This document shows positions 8,395 to 17,310 of a DNA stretch of 64,000 nucleotides, in pieces. Source of the DNA: W-Chloroflexi-9 sp045863195 (GTDB lineage Bacteria > Chloroflexota > Dehalococcoidia > UBA2979); NCBI GenBank assembly GCA_045863195.1, contig BTUI01000014.1:1-64000 (forward strand), in the 5' to 3' direction. Made by a program: the position numbers and the translations under genes. The notes beneath the pieces are model-generated. The model saw only the letters and a list, made by a program, of their open reading frames with translations. It searched no databases and was not told where the DNA came from. Position 1 is the stretch's first letter. Every line of letters starts with the position of its first letter.

Positions 8395-8667
8395 GCATGG
8401 GGCCGCCGGATCGCGTTCCCGGGACGCTGGTCGCGCCGCCGAATCGACGAGCTACCCCTCCTCGCTCGGGCCCCAATGGAGGGCCTGTGCGCGAAGAGGC
8501 GAAGACGTGCTCGTCGCTCCTCGTCTCGATTCGACGCTGCGGTCGGCGCCTCCCCAGGTGCTATGTACGCGGACGCCCGCTCGGCAAGCGTTTCGGTAGC
8601 GGAACATCCCGATACCCTCAATCTAAGGCACCCCCGAAGAGTTCCTGACGTAGCGGAGGAGGGCTCC

Positions 8668-9453
8668 TTGCCCGATCAGATAGTGCCGGGCGTCTGGTGG
8701 TTACGCGGGACCCGCGGATCCAACGTCTACCTGGTGGAAGCGCAGGACGGGCAGTTGCTGCTCGTCGACACCGGATTTGCAGCGAGCGCCCCGGGTGTCG
8801 TCACCGACCTCGCGACGGTGGCCCGAGGTCGCCCGGTCTCGCAGATCCTCCTCACCCACGCGCACGTGGACCATGCCGGCGCAGCGATGCAGTTGCGCGA
8901 GCAACTGGGGGCCCAGGTTGTTGCGGGCGCCAAGGACTGCACATCGGACGGCCGCGGTGGTTGGGTGTTGCACGAGGCAACGGGGCGTTCCCACCGCGCC
9001 CGCCGCGTGATTCAGAAACTGCTCGGGCCTGTCGCATCACTACCCGTCGTCATCGTCGACAGGCCGCTCGACGGGGAGGTAGCGGTCGCCCCGGGGATCC
9101 TCGCCGTCCCGACTCCCGGCCATACACCGGGGTCGTACTGCTATGTGGACGAGCAACGCGGAGTCGCCTTCGTGGGTGACCTCGTCATTAGTCACCGCGA
9201 CGCGCTGACCAGACCAATGGCGGTGGCCAATGTGAATGACACGCACTACCTGGCTTCGCTGCGTTCCTTCGCGGATCGTGCTCCGCAGATGGGTTGCGCC
9301 GGCCATGGACGCCCCGTGACCGAGGGCTTCGCGGCGCAGCTCCGCCACCTAGCGACGATGCCGCGGCGAAGTATGCTCTCGCCATTCGGCCTGCTGCAGC
9401 GAGCACGTCGGCTGCGGAGTTTCGCATCTGAGATCGCCCGCCAGCGCCGATAA
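8668..9453 (+). CDS. MBL-fold metallohydrolase (261 aa)
   Basis: I take the TTG at 8668 as start because GGAGGAGGG (8655-8663) is immediately upstream and the family begins here (PDQIVPGVWWLRG). The frame is open further upstream but that part is Arg-rich with no ribosome site. Metal motifs are complete: HAHVDHAG, then PGHTPGSY and GDLV (the bridging Asp). It should be a di-zinc or di-iron hydrolase of lactone, thioester or similar; the substrate is unknown. Compare with the metal-site-less relative at 4676-5404. Confidence 0.8.
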   Translation: MPDQIVPGVWWLRGTRGSNVYLVEAQDGQLLLVDTGFAASAPGVVTDLATVARGRPVSQILLTHAHVDHAGAAMQLREQLGAQVVAGAKDCTSDGRGGWVLHEATGRSHRARRVIQKLLGPVASLPVVIVDRPLDGEVAVAPGILAVPTPGHTPGSYCYVDEQRGVAFVGDLVISHRDALTRPMAVANVNDTHYLASLRSFADRAPQMGCAGHGRPVTEGFAAQLRHLATMPRRSMLSPFGLLQRARRLRSFASEIARQRR

Positions 9454-9675
9454 CGGGTGCCGCCCACGCCTTCGCCGGCTCGCTTCGGACACCCACGATC
9501 GAACGACAGATACCGTTACACCACGCGCGGAACGTTCGCCGTCGGGCTGTGCCAGCCATCGAAGGGCAGCGCCGCGGCGTACGCCGGACGCTCCACCCCG
9601 GAACCGGCACCTATGGACCGGGCGGGTACTCCCACCATGTCGCTCATCTCGGTGGAACGACCTATGGAACCCGAA

Positions 9676-10104
9676 CTATGAAGGCTGCCAGGGGCGGACA
9701 GTGGCTTCCCCCTCGATCAAGATTTCGCCCTTCTGGTTTAGCGCCTCAAGGATTATGTCCGTGTGCGTGACGCCGTCGACGTCATAGACACGCGCGATGG
9801 TTCCTCGGCAGGTGAGCGTGTCGCCTGGCCATAGACGGGAAGTGAAGCGCACCGCGAACCTGGCAACGTTCTGCGGGCCGAACCACTGGGAGGGCACCCG
9901 GGCAAGGACGCCCGCGGTGAACATCCCCATCCCGAAAACGGTCGGCAGACCGGCACCTTCTGCGAAGTTCTGGTCGTGATGGATGGGATTGAAGTCGCCA
10001 CCCGCGCCGGCATACCGGACGAAATGTGTGCGATTGACGTCAGGGACGGAGAATTCTCGCCGGTCGCCAACTCGAGCGGTAGCAATTTCCTGCTGTTCGA
10101 TCAT
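9676..10104 (-). CDS. MaoC-type enoyl-CoA hydratase subunit (142 aa)
   Basis: Single hotdog domain with the (R)-hydratase signature YAGAGGDFNPIHHD (about residues 31-44); Asp and His are the catalytic pair that activate water. Later FAVRFTSRLWPGDTL is the usual MaoC second strand pair. It overlaps the preceding hotdog gene by 4 nt (ATGA), so the two are translationally coupled and probably form a heteromer, as do ChsH1/ChsH2-type hydratases. Its likely reaction is hydration of a bulky 2-enoyl-CoA. Confidence 0.85.
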   Translation of the reverse strand: MIEQQEIATARVGDRREFSVPDVNRTHFVRYAGAGGDFNPIHHDQNFAEGAGLPTVFGMGMFTAGVLARVPSQWFGPQNVARFAVRFTSRLWPGDTLTCRGTIARVYDVDGVTHTDIILEALNQKGEILIEGEATVRPWQPS

Positions 10105-10541
10105 CCTTCGACCACCCCTCCGGTCTGAATGATCGTGCTCCGGACCCGCACGACGACCTCACCCGCCTCGTCCTGGTACACGGTTTCAGTCTCGATGAAC
10201 TTCATCGTGCCGCCACGGCGTCCCGCCTTCTCATAGGTGCGGAGTTCGCCGGGCGTCGGAGTCAGCAGGTCTCCAGCGATCAGCGGTCGCTCGAAGACAA
10301 ACTCCTGTCCGCCATGCAAGACGAACCGGAGGTCTACACCCTCCGGGAGCCTCATCCCGCCGTCTTCGGCGAAGAAGGATGCCGCAGATGCGTACGTGAT
10401 CGGTGCAACCACCGAGCGAAAGCCCGCCGCGTTGGCTAGCGGGAGATCGTGATGGAGCGGATGGTCGTCGAACAGACTGTTCGCGAACTCATGAATCTTT
10501 CCGCGCTCAACCGGGAAGCCCTCCGGCCGTATGGCAGCCAC
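10101..10541 (-). CDS. MaoC N-terminal-like hotdog protein (FAS1-like dehydratase subunit, 146 aa)
   Basis: The sequence fits the N-terminal MaoC dehydratase family: IRPEGFPVERGKIHEFANSL at the start, then VVAPITYASAASFF and FVLHGGQEFVFERPLIAGD. This hotdog half generally lacks the catalytic Asp/His and provides the substrate cavity to a partner. The partner is the overlapping gene downstream. Transcription unit appears to run MarR (11437), hydrolase (10564), this gene, then the hydratase. Confidence 0.8.
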   Translation of the reverse strand: MAAIRPEGFPVERGKIHEFANSLFDDHPLHHDLPLANAAGFRSVVAPITYASAASFFAEDGGMRLPEGVDLRFVLHGGQEFVFERPLIAGDLLTPTPGELRTYEKAGRRGGTMKFIETETVYQDEAGEVVVRVRSTIIQTGGVVEG

Positions 10542-10563
10542 GCGCTGACCCTTTCTCTATCGC

Positions 10564-11433
10564 TCAAGCGTTCAACTGACCGGACAGGGCGTCCGCGACT
10601 ACTCGAACAACCAGTTCGACATCCTCCAGCGGCAAGAAGTGTCCGCTGCCCTCAACCACAAGTTCCCGGGCGAGATTGATGCGCCGAGCGACGGACGGCT
10701 CGCAGGTCGAGGGCATCCCACGCGCCCCGGTTGCTCGGACGACCATTGTCGGGGCCACCACGAGACCGAGATCCTCACGTGCGGTCGAGTGCCGCGTCTC
10801 AGCGAACACAGACGCCTCCACGGATGGCGGACAGGCGAGTTCCACTCCGGCGTCGGCGGCGACGATCCCCGTTTCAATCCACCCGTCGAAGACGTCCGGA
10901 TCCCACGAGTCGTACGGAGGACGGGCCCTCAGGTAGGCGGCGGCCTCCGCCCTGGTCGTCCAACTGTTCCGACGACGTCGCGTGCGCTCAACCAAACCCG
11001 ATTCACGGTTCTGCTGGATCTGCGCAGGAGCCGCGGGAACCACTGGCTCCAAGAGGACGAGTGCACGGATGCGATGTGGGAGGCGAGCAGCGACCTGAAT
11101 CGCAGTGGCGCCGCCGACCGAGTGCCCGCACAGCACCACGTCCTGCCAGTCCTCTGACTCCATGAGATCGACGAGGTCTTCGACGAAGTAGGACCATCGG
11201 TATGGATCTGGGGGTTTGCTCGAAGCCCCGTGCCCACGAAGGTCGACGAGGGTGGGGGTGGTGCTCGGCGCTAACCGGGTGGCATGAGGCCGCCAGCATC
11301 CGCGAGAGAACCCGGTAGCGTGGAGAAAGACGACTCGAGGGCCCGCGGACGGCCACTCGTCAAGGGCCAACCGAGCCCCGGTTCGGAGGTCCACGTAACG
11401 AGTACTCCAACCCGCAGGATGAATCCTCGTCAT
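10564..11433 (-). CDS. Alpha/beta hydrolase (289 aa)
   Basis: Classical fold: oxyanion region VVFLHATGFSRGCW (about 34-47), LVDLRGHGAS, nucleophile elbow GHSVGG (Ser about 104), and catalytic His in GSGHFLPLE near residue 270. Length is normal. It starts 3 bp after the MarR stop and ends 22 bp before the hotdog gene, so it belongs to the same minus-strand unit. It may hydrolyse an ester, lactone or C-C bond in the compound handled by the hydratases; substrate not deducible. Confidence 0.85.
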   Translation of the reverse strand: MTRIHPAGWSTRYVDLRTGARLALDEWPSAGPRVVFLHATGFSRGCWRPHATRLAPSTTPTLVDLRGHGASSKPPDPYRWSYFVEDLVDLMESEDWQDVVLCGHSVGGATAIQVAARLPHRIRALVLLEPVVPAAPAQIQQNRESGLVERTRRRRNSWTTRAEAAAYLRARPPYDSWDPDVFDGWIETGIVAADAGVELACPPSVEASVFAETRHSTAREDLGLVVAPTMVVRATGARGMPSTCEPSVARRINLARELVVEGSGHFLPLEDVELVVRVVADALSGQLNA

Positions 11434-11436
11434 CGC

Positions 11437-11895
11437 CTAAGCCCTGGACTCCGACTCATCCTGAACCCACTCAGCGGCGTGCGCGAACTCACGCAGCGCC
11501 TCGACCAGCCGGTCCACAGCCGCGTCGCCCATGCGCTCGAAGACCCTGTCGAGGTATGCCCGGCTGGCGACCTCCACTGCCTGGACCGTAGCCCGCCCGC
11601 TCGGCGTCAGGAACAAACGTACAAGACGCCCGTCACGAGAATCTGGCTGGCGCTCGATGAGCTGCTGCCTGACCAGTCGATCCGTCAGGCCCGTCATCGT
11701 GGCAGGAGTGACGCGCATGGCTGCCGCGAGTTCGCCAGCAGCCTGACCGTCGTTCTCTAAGAGCAGGAACATGATCCGCAGCTGGGGCATCGTCAGCCCC
11801 CGATCATCCCAGAACTGGAGACGGATCGGGTCGGCCACGTTGAGGGCGCGGGCATAGGCCCGGAGTGCACGCTCACTTGTTCTGCGCAGTGCCAT
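11437..11895 (-). CDS. MarR-family transcriptional regulator (152 aa)
   Basis: Winged helix LTMPQLRIMFLLLENDG, recognition helix VTPATMTGLTDRLVRQ, wing PDSRDGRLVRLFLTPSG (about residues 33-100). It heads the hydrolase/hydratase unit. It is a paralogue of the MarR at 15596-16081: both share RALRAY, FW-DR-LT and AYL-R-F segments in the same places. The upstream DNA of both carries a TTAG-S-CTCAT element, which may be the shared operator type. Confidence 0.88.
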   Translation of the reverse strand: MALRRTSERALRAYARALNVADPIRLQFWDDRGLTMPQLRIMFLLLENDGQAAGELAAAMRVTPATMTGLTDRLVRQQLIERQPDSRDGRLVRLFLTPSGRATVQAVEVASRAYLDRVFERMGDAAVDRLVEALREFAHAAEWVQDESESRA

Positions 11896-11930
11896 CCGTT
11901 AGATCCCCGTCAGAGGCCACTCCACGATGT

Positions 11931-11945
11931 TTAGGCTCATGCTAA
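11931..11945. promoter_or_regulatory. Candidate MarR operator TTAG-N7-CTAA
   Basis: TTAG and CTAA form a short dyad around GCTCATG, 36-50 bp upstream of the MarR start at 11895. TTAGGCTCAT here matches TTAGCCTCAT (reverse strand, 16186-16195) upstream of the paralogous MarR. Confidence 0.3.
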
Positions 11946-12319
11946 TGAAGTAAGGGAGCCGCGTCCAGCGCTGCCTTTCCAGTCCGATCCAACTCCCCAC
12001 GTAGAGAGATTGGCCACGGAGTTCATTTGAGAGACCGTCCGTAGCGGCGTAGGTGCAGCCTGTACGGACTCACCCTCGGTGCCGGAGTTCAAGGTCGTTA
12101 CGCTACACGTGCGCCGCGACTGCTCGGAGCGTCGGACACTGACGATCGCCGGGTTCTGCCGCAGGGGTCTCCTGTCACCCGCGGGTGCTTGGCGCGGATG
12201 ATTGCGCCTGCGCGGGCACCTACGGGATCTCGCACGAGCGTCGATCGCATTCCGTCCAGAGCTACCAACCCGCGTTCAGAGCGTTAGTGCCACACATGCA
12301 TAGGGACGGCCAGAGACGA
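11946..12319. other. Intergenic stretch, no supported feature
   Basis: About 370 bp between divergent MarR and TetR genes. It would hold both promoters, but I see no clear -35/-10 pair, hairpin or gene relic. Confidence 0.4.
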
Positions 12320-12937
12320 ATGACTGCACGCATGGCTGCGGGCGGACGCGGACGCCCTCGCGATTCGTCCCTGGATGGCCGGATCCTCAGTGCTGTCGTC
12401 GAATTGATCGTGCAGCATGGCTCACACGCAGTGACTATCGATGACGTCGCGCGACGGGCGGAGACTTCGAAGGCCGCAGTCTACCGCCGCTGGCGTACGA
12501 AGGAGGACCTGCTTGGAGAAGCGGTGGGGAGCGCCCTCAGTCTGCCCTCCCCGACGGTTGATGCCGCTGATCCGAAAACGGCACTGGTCAGCCTCCTGGA
12601 CCGATGGCTGCGCCTGGCATCGGAGGAGCCGATCTGGCGGATTCTCTTTGGAGCATTTGGGCCTACGGGGGAGCCGCCTGCGTACGGGGACGTGAGAAAC
12701 GCCGTAATCGCCCGTCACCTGACTGATCCGGCGGCGGCGATCCTGGGCCGGACAGAGTCACCGGTCGCAGCTCAGTTCGTATCGGATCTCTTCCTGGGGC
12801 TCTCGCTGGTCAAGATGGCGTTCCGGAGCGCACGAGAAAGACGGAGCTACGCCGAGTCAGCGGTCGACTTGATCTGGCCGGGATTGCGCGCGAGAGTCGC
12901 CATCAGGGACGCACGAGCAGGACGGCCGTTTCCTTGA
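12320..12937 (+). CDS. TetR-family transcriptional regulator (205 aa)
   Basis: I use ATG at 12320 (MTARMAAGGRGRPRD), since GRGRPRD basic lead-ins are standard for this TetR group; the frame is open 135 bp further but without a ribosome site. Helix-turn-helix: VTIDDVARRAETSKAAVYRRW, about residues 36-56. The C-terminal ligand domain (WRILFGAFGP etc.) is TetR_C-like. Its last 35 bp overlap the convergent universal-stress-protein gene. Regulatory target unknown; candidates are the stress protein and the MMPL pump downstream. Confidence 0.82.
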   Translation: MTARMAAGGRGRPRDSSLDGRILSAVVELIVQHGSHAVTIDDVARRAETSKAAVYRRWRTKEDLLGEAVGSALSLPSPTVDAADPKTALVSLLDRWLRLASEEPIWRILFGAFGPTGEPPAYGDVRNAVIARHLTDPAAAILGRTESPVAAQFVSDLFLGLSLVKMAFRSARERRSYAESAVDLIWPGLRARVAIRDARAGRPFP

Positions 12938-13361
12938 CTTCACGCACCACATGCTCGGCCACCGAACCAAGCATGGCGCGCCGGATCCCTTTCCGCCCGT
13001 GGGTCGTCATGACTACCAGGTCCGCCGACAAATCACGAGTTGCGGCGACGATCTGCTCGCCGGGATTCCCCGTGACGACGAGCGGACTGACGGCACCGGT
13101 CCAGCCGAGTCCGCGGAGCTCTTCGCGTGCGGCGTCCAGGTCGGCACGGAGCCGGCTCTGCTCGGCCTCGCTCACCTTCCTTGCCACGTCCGGTGGGACG
13201 TCAGCCACGATCCCCGTCTGCCGGGACAGTGCGGATGCGACCGACTCCATCACCGATATCAGGATGACCGCCTTCGGATTGATGCGCGCAACGTGAGCAA
13301 GGGCCTTGCGCGAAAATTCAGAGCCATCCAGCGGAACTACGGCCGTCTCATACTGATCCAC
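12903..13361 (-). CDS. Universal stress protein, UspA family (152 aa)
   Basis: One Usp domain. N-terminus ETAVVPLDGSEFSRKAL has the first ATP-binding strand with Asp; the C-terminal signature is THGRKGIRRAMLGSVAEHVV (G-2x-G-9x-G(S/T) nucleotide motif). ATP-binding Usp proteins help survival under stress. It starts 22 bp after the MMPL stop region's upstream neighbour on the same strand and may be the last gene of a MarR-MMPL-Usp unit. Its 3' end overlaps the TetR gene tail by 35 bp. Confidence 0.88.
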   Translation of the reverse strand: MDQYETAVVPLDGSEFSRKALAHVARINPKAVILISVMESVASALSRQTGIVADVPPDVARKVSEAEQSRLRADLDAAREELRGLGWTGAVSPLVVTGNPGEQIVAATRDLSADLVVMTTHGRKGIRRAMLGSVAEHVVREVKETAVLLVRP

Positions 13362-13382
13362 AGGTCACCGTGCCCTTCTCGT

Positions 13383-15599
13383 CTAGTTCCCATCGGCGTT
13401 GGCGTCGACGACCATCGGGCCTGCTGTCGACCCCTCGATCTGCACCCTCGGCAGGAGCCGGTCGAGCCAGCCGGGGAACCACCAGTTTGCGTCGCCGAGC
13501 AACTCCATCACCGCCGGAACAAGGACCAACCGGACGACCGTCGCGTCCAGGAAGATCGCGACGCCCAGACCGACACCGAACTCCTTGATGATCCGCCCCT
13601 CAGACAGTGCGAAACTGAGGAAGACAGCCACCATGATCGCCGCGGCAGCAGTGATCACCCGTGCCGTCTGCGTGACGCCCCGAGCGACCGCTTGAGAGTT
13701 GCCCATGCCGCCCACGTAGTTCTCCCGAATCCGGGAGAGGAGGAAGACCTCGTAGTCCATCGAGAGGCCGAACAAGACCGCGAACAACATCATCGGCAAG
13801 AACGACTCGATCGGCCCCGCGCCACCCGTCCGAAGCGGCCCGGACAGCCAGCCCCACTGGAAGATCGCGACGAGCACTCCATAGGCCGCTCCGATCGAGA
13901 GCAGGTTCATCAGGGCTGCCTTGATCGGGACCGCGATCGAGCGGAATACGGCCATGAGCAGCAGGAAGCTCAGGCCGATGACGGTCGCCAGGAAGAGGGG
14001 GAGGCGCTCGGTAATGCGGTCACCGATGTCCGAGAATGCCGCCGTGATGCCCCCGACGTGCGCCTCCAGGCCGGTGCCGGCTGTCGCCAGCGGGATCACC
14101 TCGTCGCGAATTCTGTGCAGCAACAACGTCGTCGACTCGTCCTGGGGTGCTCCCGCCGGGATCACGGAGATGACTGCGGCACCGCCTGCTGGGCTCAACG
14201 TCGGTGGCGAGGCGAATGCCACGCCCTCGGCGGCCCCGAGGGCCGCAGACAGCGCGTTCAACTCTGCCTCCGCCCCACCCTCGGGAAGTTCCACAGCTAC
14301 AACGAGCGGACCGTTGAACCCGGCGCCGAACCCGGTGGAGAGGAGGTCGTAGGCGCGCCGGCTGCGCATCGATTCCGGGTTGTTCCCCGCGTCGGAGAAG
14401 CCCAACCGCATGTCCAGCGCAGGAGCCGCGAGCAGCAACAGCAACGCGGTGGCGCCCACCGCCGAAGTCCACGCGTGCCGCTGGACGGCCGATGAGAGCC
14501 GGAACCAGATCCCGGTATCCCGGTGCGTCTCCACGGAGTGGAACGCGCGGATCTGCCAGCGGTCGATGCGGTGTCCGATCGCCCCGAGAAGCGCAGGGAG
14601 GAGCGTCGTCGCGACCAACACCGCGCTAAGAACCACGGTCGCCCCAGCGACACCGATCGCAGCGACAAACTCGATCCCGACGATGAATAGGGCAAGGAGC
14701 GCGATCACGACGGCGCCGCCCGCGAAGATGACGGCGCGGCCAGCCGTGTCGACCGCGACGGAGACCGCCTCGATCACGCTCAGCCCACGGGCCAGTTCCT
14801 CGCGATAACGCGTGACGACAAGCAGTGCGTAGTCGATGCCGACGCCAATTCCGATCATGGCCGCGAACGCCGGTGTGAACGAACTCATCGCAAGCACGCG
14901 CGCCGCGAGCAAGATCAGCAGGAGCCCCGTGGCGAGACTGAACAGCGCGGTAACCATGGGGAGGCCCATCGCCACAGCCGAACCGAACGCGATCAAGAGG
15001 ATGACGGCGCCAGCGGCGAGCCCGACCAATTCGGCCCGACCCGGTGGCACGATCTCTCCAGACTGGACCACCGCACCGCCGACCTCTAGTTGGAGCTCGG
15101 GAGTCGACCGATCGTCAACGAAGTCGAACAACGCGTCGAGCGTGGAGTCGGGGAGTTCGATGCCTCGTCCGGAATACTGCAGCGTCGCGTACGCGATCGC
15201 CCCGTCTCGTGAAATCGACCCAGCGCCTGGAGCGTATGGCGAGACGATGACTGCAACGTCCGGGAGTTGCGCGGCCTGCGCGAGGAGGTCCTCCACGCGT
15301 GCGCGCACCGCCTCATCGTTGAAGCCCGCAGGTGCCTGCATCACCAGGAGTGCAGGGTCTCCTGCCTGCTGCGGGAACCGCTCTTCGAGCAGGTCACGAG
15401 CTGCCTGAGATTCCGTCCCGGGGAGCTGTATATCGTCGGCGAAGCGTCCGCGTTCGCTGGCCCCTACGACGCCCAGGACGCCCACGAAGATCACCCACGC
15501 GAGGATCACCCGGCGCCAGTGCCGGGCGGCGTACGCGCCCCAACGGGCGAGAGGGCCCACCCGCAGTCCGCTTGCTTCCGAAGGTGTCGGTGTCGTCAT
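13383..15599 (-). CDS. MMPL/RND-family transporter (738 aa)
   Basis: Twelve hydrophobic segments in a 1+5+1+5 pattern with two large extracytoplasmic loops, as in MmpL and HpnN-like RND permeases. GIDYALLVVTRYREEL (about residue 250) and FGLSMDYEVFLLSRIRENY (about residue 610) are the paired TM4/TM10 proton-relay segments with conserved Asp-Tyr. Length is typical. Likely exports lipids or drugs. It starts inside the end of the MarR gene (ATGA overlap), a strong sign of co-translation and of MarR control. Confidence 0.9.
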   Translation of the reverse strand: MTTPTPSEASGLRVGPLARWGAYAARHWRRVILAWVIFVGVLGVVGASERGRFADDIQLPGTESQAARDLLEERFPQQAGDPALLVMQAPAGFNDEAVRARVEDLLAQAAQLPDVAVIVSPYAPGAGSISRDGAIAYATLQYSGRGIELPDSTLDALFDFVDDRSTPELQLEVGGAVVQSGEIVPPGRAELVGLAAGAVILLIAFGSAVAMGLPMVTALFSLATGLLLILLAARVLAMSSFTPAFAAMIGIGVGIDYALLVVTRYREELARGLSVIEAVSVAVDTAGRAVIFAGGAVVIALLALFIVGIEFVAAIGVAGATVVLSAVLVATTLLPALLGAIGHRIDRWQIRAFHSVETHRDTGIWFRLSSAVQRHAWTSAVGATALLLLLAAPALDMRLGFSDAGNNPESMRSRRAYDLLSTGFGAGFNGPLVVAVELPEGGAEAELNALSAALGAAEGVAFASPPTLSPAGGAAVISVIPAGAPQDESTTLLLHRIRDEVIPLATAGTGLEAHVGGITAAFSDIGDRITERLPLFLATVIGLSFLLLMAVFRSIAVPIKAALMNLLSIGAAYGVLVAIFQWGWLSGPLRTGGAGPIESFLPMMLFAVLFGLSMDYEVFLLSRIRENYVGGMGNSQAVARGVTQTARVITAAAAIMVAVFLSFALSEGRIIKEFGVGLGVAIFLDATVVRLVLVPAVMELLGDANWWFPGWLDRLLPRVQIEGSTAGPMVVDANADGN

Positions 15600-16081
15600 T
15601 CGTCCTTGCCTGCAGTTCGCTGCGCCGGGGTTGGCTCGCTGGGTTCATAGTTCGCGGTGGCGGACGCTTCGACGAGTTCTGCCAGCAGGTCGGCGAGCGC
15701 GGCCACGCGCGCCTCCCCGAGGACATCGAACGCCCGATTCAGATAAGCGCGTCCCTCGGTGAGGATCTCCTCGAGCACGCGGCGGCCTGGTTCGGTCAGC
15801 GAAACGCGCACGACCCGCCGATCGACATCGTCAACTTCGCGCCTCACGTACCCCGCGCGGTCCAGTCTGTCCACCAGACCCGTGACGGTTGCCGGACGTG
15901 TGTGAAGTTCCCGCGCAATCTCGCCAACGGACAGACGATCCTGCTGGTGGACCGCGAAGAGCAGCCCGATCTGGGCAATGGTTAGACGCCGGTCATGCCA
16001 GAAGCGCACCCGCAGCGGCTCGACGAGATTGATCGCCTCCCCGTAGGCCCGTAGCGCGCGGTCGACCAGAGCACCGTCCAC
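15596..16081 (-). CDS. MarR-family transcriptional regulator (161 aa)
   Basis: Winged helix: RLTIAQIGLLFAVHQQDR, recognition helix TRPATVTGLVDRLDRA, wing VDDVDRRVVRVSLTEPG (about residues 32-100). It overlaps the MMPL gene by 4 nt and probably represses that operon. Paralogue of the MarR at 11437-11895. Confidence 0.9.
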   Translation of the reverse strand: MDGALVDRALRAYGEAINLVEPLRVRFWHDRRLTIAQIGLLFAVHQQDRLSVGEIARELHTRPATVTGLVDRLDRAGYVRREVDDVDRRVVRVSLTEPGRRVLEEILTEGRAYLNRAFDVLGEARVAALADLLAELVEASATANYEPSEPTPAQRTAGKDE

Positions 16082-16185
16082 GAGGGGACTTCCTCACCGC
16101 ATTCGATGGGCGTCGATCCGCCCAAGCCGCAATACCGATGCTGGACACTCGGTTGCAAATGCTCCCTATGACACGAGTATCATCG

Positions 16186-16195
16186 ATGAGGCTAA
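16186..16195 (-). promoter_or_regulatory. Candidate MarR half-operator
   Basis: Read on the minus strand, TTAGCCTCAT lies about 105 bp upstream of the MarR start at 16081 and next to the palindrome CATCGATG (16181-16188). It matches 9 of 10 bases of the element before the paralogous MarR at 11895. Confidence 0.25.
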
Positions 16196-16375
16196 CGATA
16201 GTCGCAAGCCAGGCACAGACATCGTCACGACGCCCCGGAGAATGCGGACCTAGCGAATGGCCAAGAGGAACTGGGCCGCATCCGGGACGACGTCAATCGC
16301 GGCGTCGCTCATGCTGGCGAGATCACGGCTGCTCGCGTGACGGACGTATGTGCTGACGGACTGGATACAGGTGGG

Positions 16376-17185
16376 ATGGCGATGAATAGCGCGACCAACA
16401 ACGTCGGAGTCGTCCGTATGCCTGCGGTGTATCTCGCTCACGGCGCTCCGCCGCTGCTCGACGACCCCATCTGGCCGGGCGAGCTGGCGGAATGGGGCAA
16501 GCGCCTCCCGCAGCCGAAGGCAATCTTGGTCGTTTCCGCGCACTGGGAGTCGGCGCCAGTAACGATCGGTGCGACCACCCCGGTGCCGCTGGTCTACGAC
16601 TTCTACGGCTTCGCTGCGCGGTACTACCAAACAACCTATGCCGCGCCGGGTGCGCCGGCGCTCGCCGAGCGCGTCCGGAAACTGTTGTCCGATGTCGGCC
16701 CCACGGCAGACGAACCGACACGAGGTCTGGACCACGGCGCATACATGCCACTGCTGGCGATGTACCCCGAGGCGGATGTTCCGGTACTCCAGATTTCGAT
16801 GCCGAGTGAAGACCCACGCGTACTCATGGAGATTGGCCGTCGACTCGCGCCGCTGCGCGATGAGGGTGTGCTAATCATGGGCAGTGGATTCCTGACCCAT
16901 AGCTTTGAGGCCGCGCGCCTGGCAGCGCAGGGCGGGCCGGCAGTGGTTCGCGCCGTCGCGGAATTCGACCAATGGGCAGCCGAAGCGCTGGCTCATCGGG
17001 ATATCGACGCTCTGCTGGACTACCGTCACACGGCGCCCGCCCTGCAGTACGCCCATCCTCGGGTCGACCATTTCGTGCCGCTCTTCGTCGCGCTAGGCGC
17101 GAGCATCGAAGACGGAGCGCTGGCAGAAACGCAGATCGAGGGATTCTGGCTGGGCAACTCGAAACGCTCGGTCCAGTTCGCGTAG
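16376..17185 (+). CDS. Class III extradiol ring-cleavage dioxygenase, DODA-type (269 aa)
   Basis: ATG 16376 follows AGGTGGG; an upstream GTG frame has no ribosome site. Motifs of the 4,5-DOPA dioxygenase/LigB family are all present: YLAHGAPPLL (first iron-binding His), VVSAHWES (second), GLDHGAYMPLLAMYP (catalytic/ligand His) and GSGFLTHSF. Length is standard. Family members cleave catecholic rings with O2 using non-haem iron; the E. coli relative YgiD acts on DOPA. It stands alone, divergent from the MarR-MMPL unit. Natural substrate unknown. Confidence 0.88.
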   Translation: MAMNSATNNVGVVRMPAVYLAHGAPPLLDDPIWPGELAEWGKRLPQPKAILVVSAHWESAPVTIGATTPVPLVYDFYGFAARYYQTTYAAPGAPALAERVRKLLSDVGPTADEPTRGLDHGAYMPLLAMYPEADVPVLQISMPSEDPRVLMEIGRRLAPLRDEGVLIMGSGFLTHSFEAARLAAQGGPAVVRAVAEFDQWAAEALAHRDIDALLDYRHTAPALQYAHPRVDHFVPLFVALGASIEDGALAETQIEGFWLGNSKRSVQFA

Positions 17186-17310
17186 GCTTGAGCGCCTGGT
17201 AATCGTGCTACCCACCGCGGTTGACAACCCACCGCCCCTGAGGGGTGCCAGTCGGGTGTTCGAACACACAATCGTTCCGGCTGGTGGCAAGATGACCCAG
17301 ATCCCGTGGC

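Noticed and set aside
12951..14495. 514-aa plus-strand frame
   Set aside because: Antisense to Usp and MMPL genes with shadow composition.
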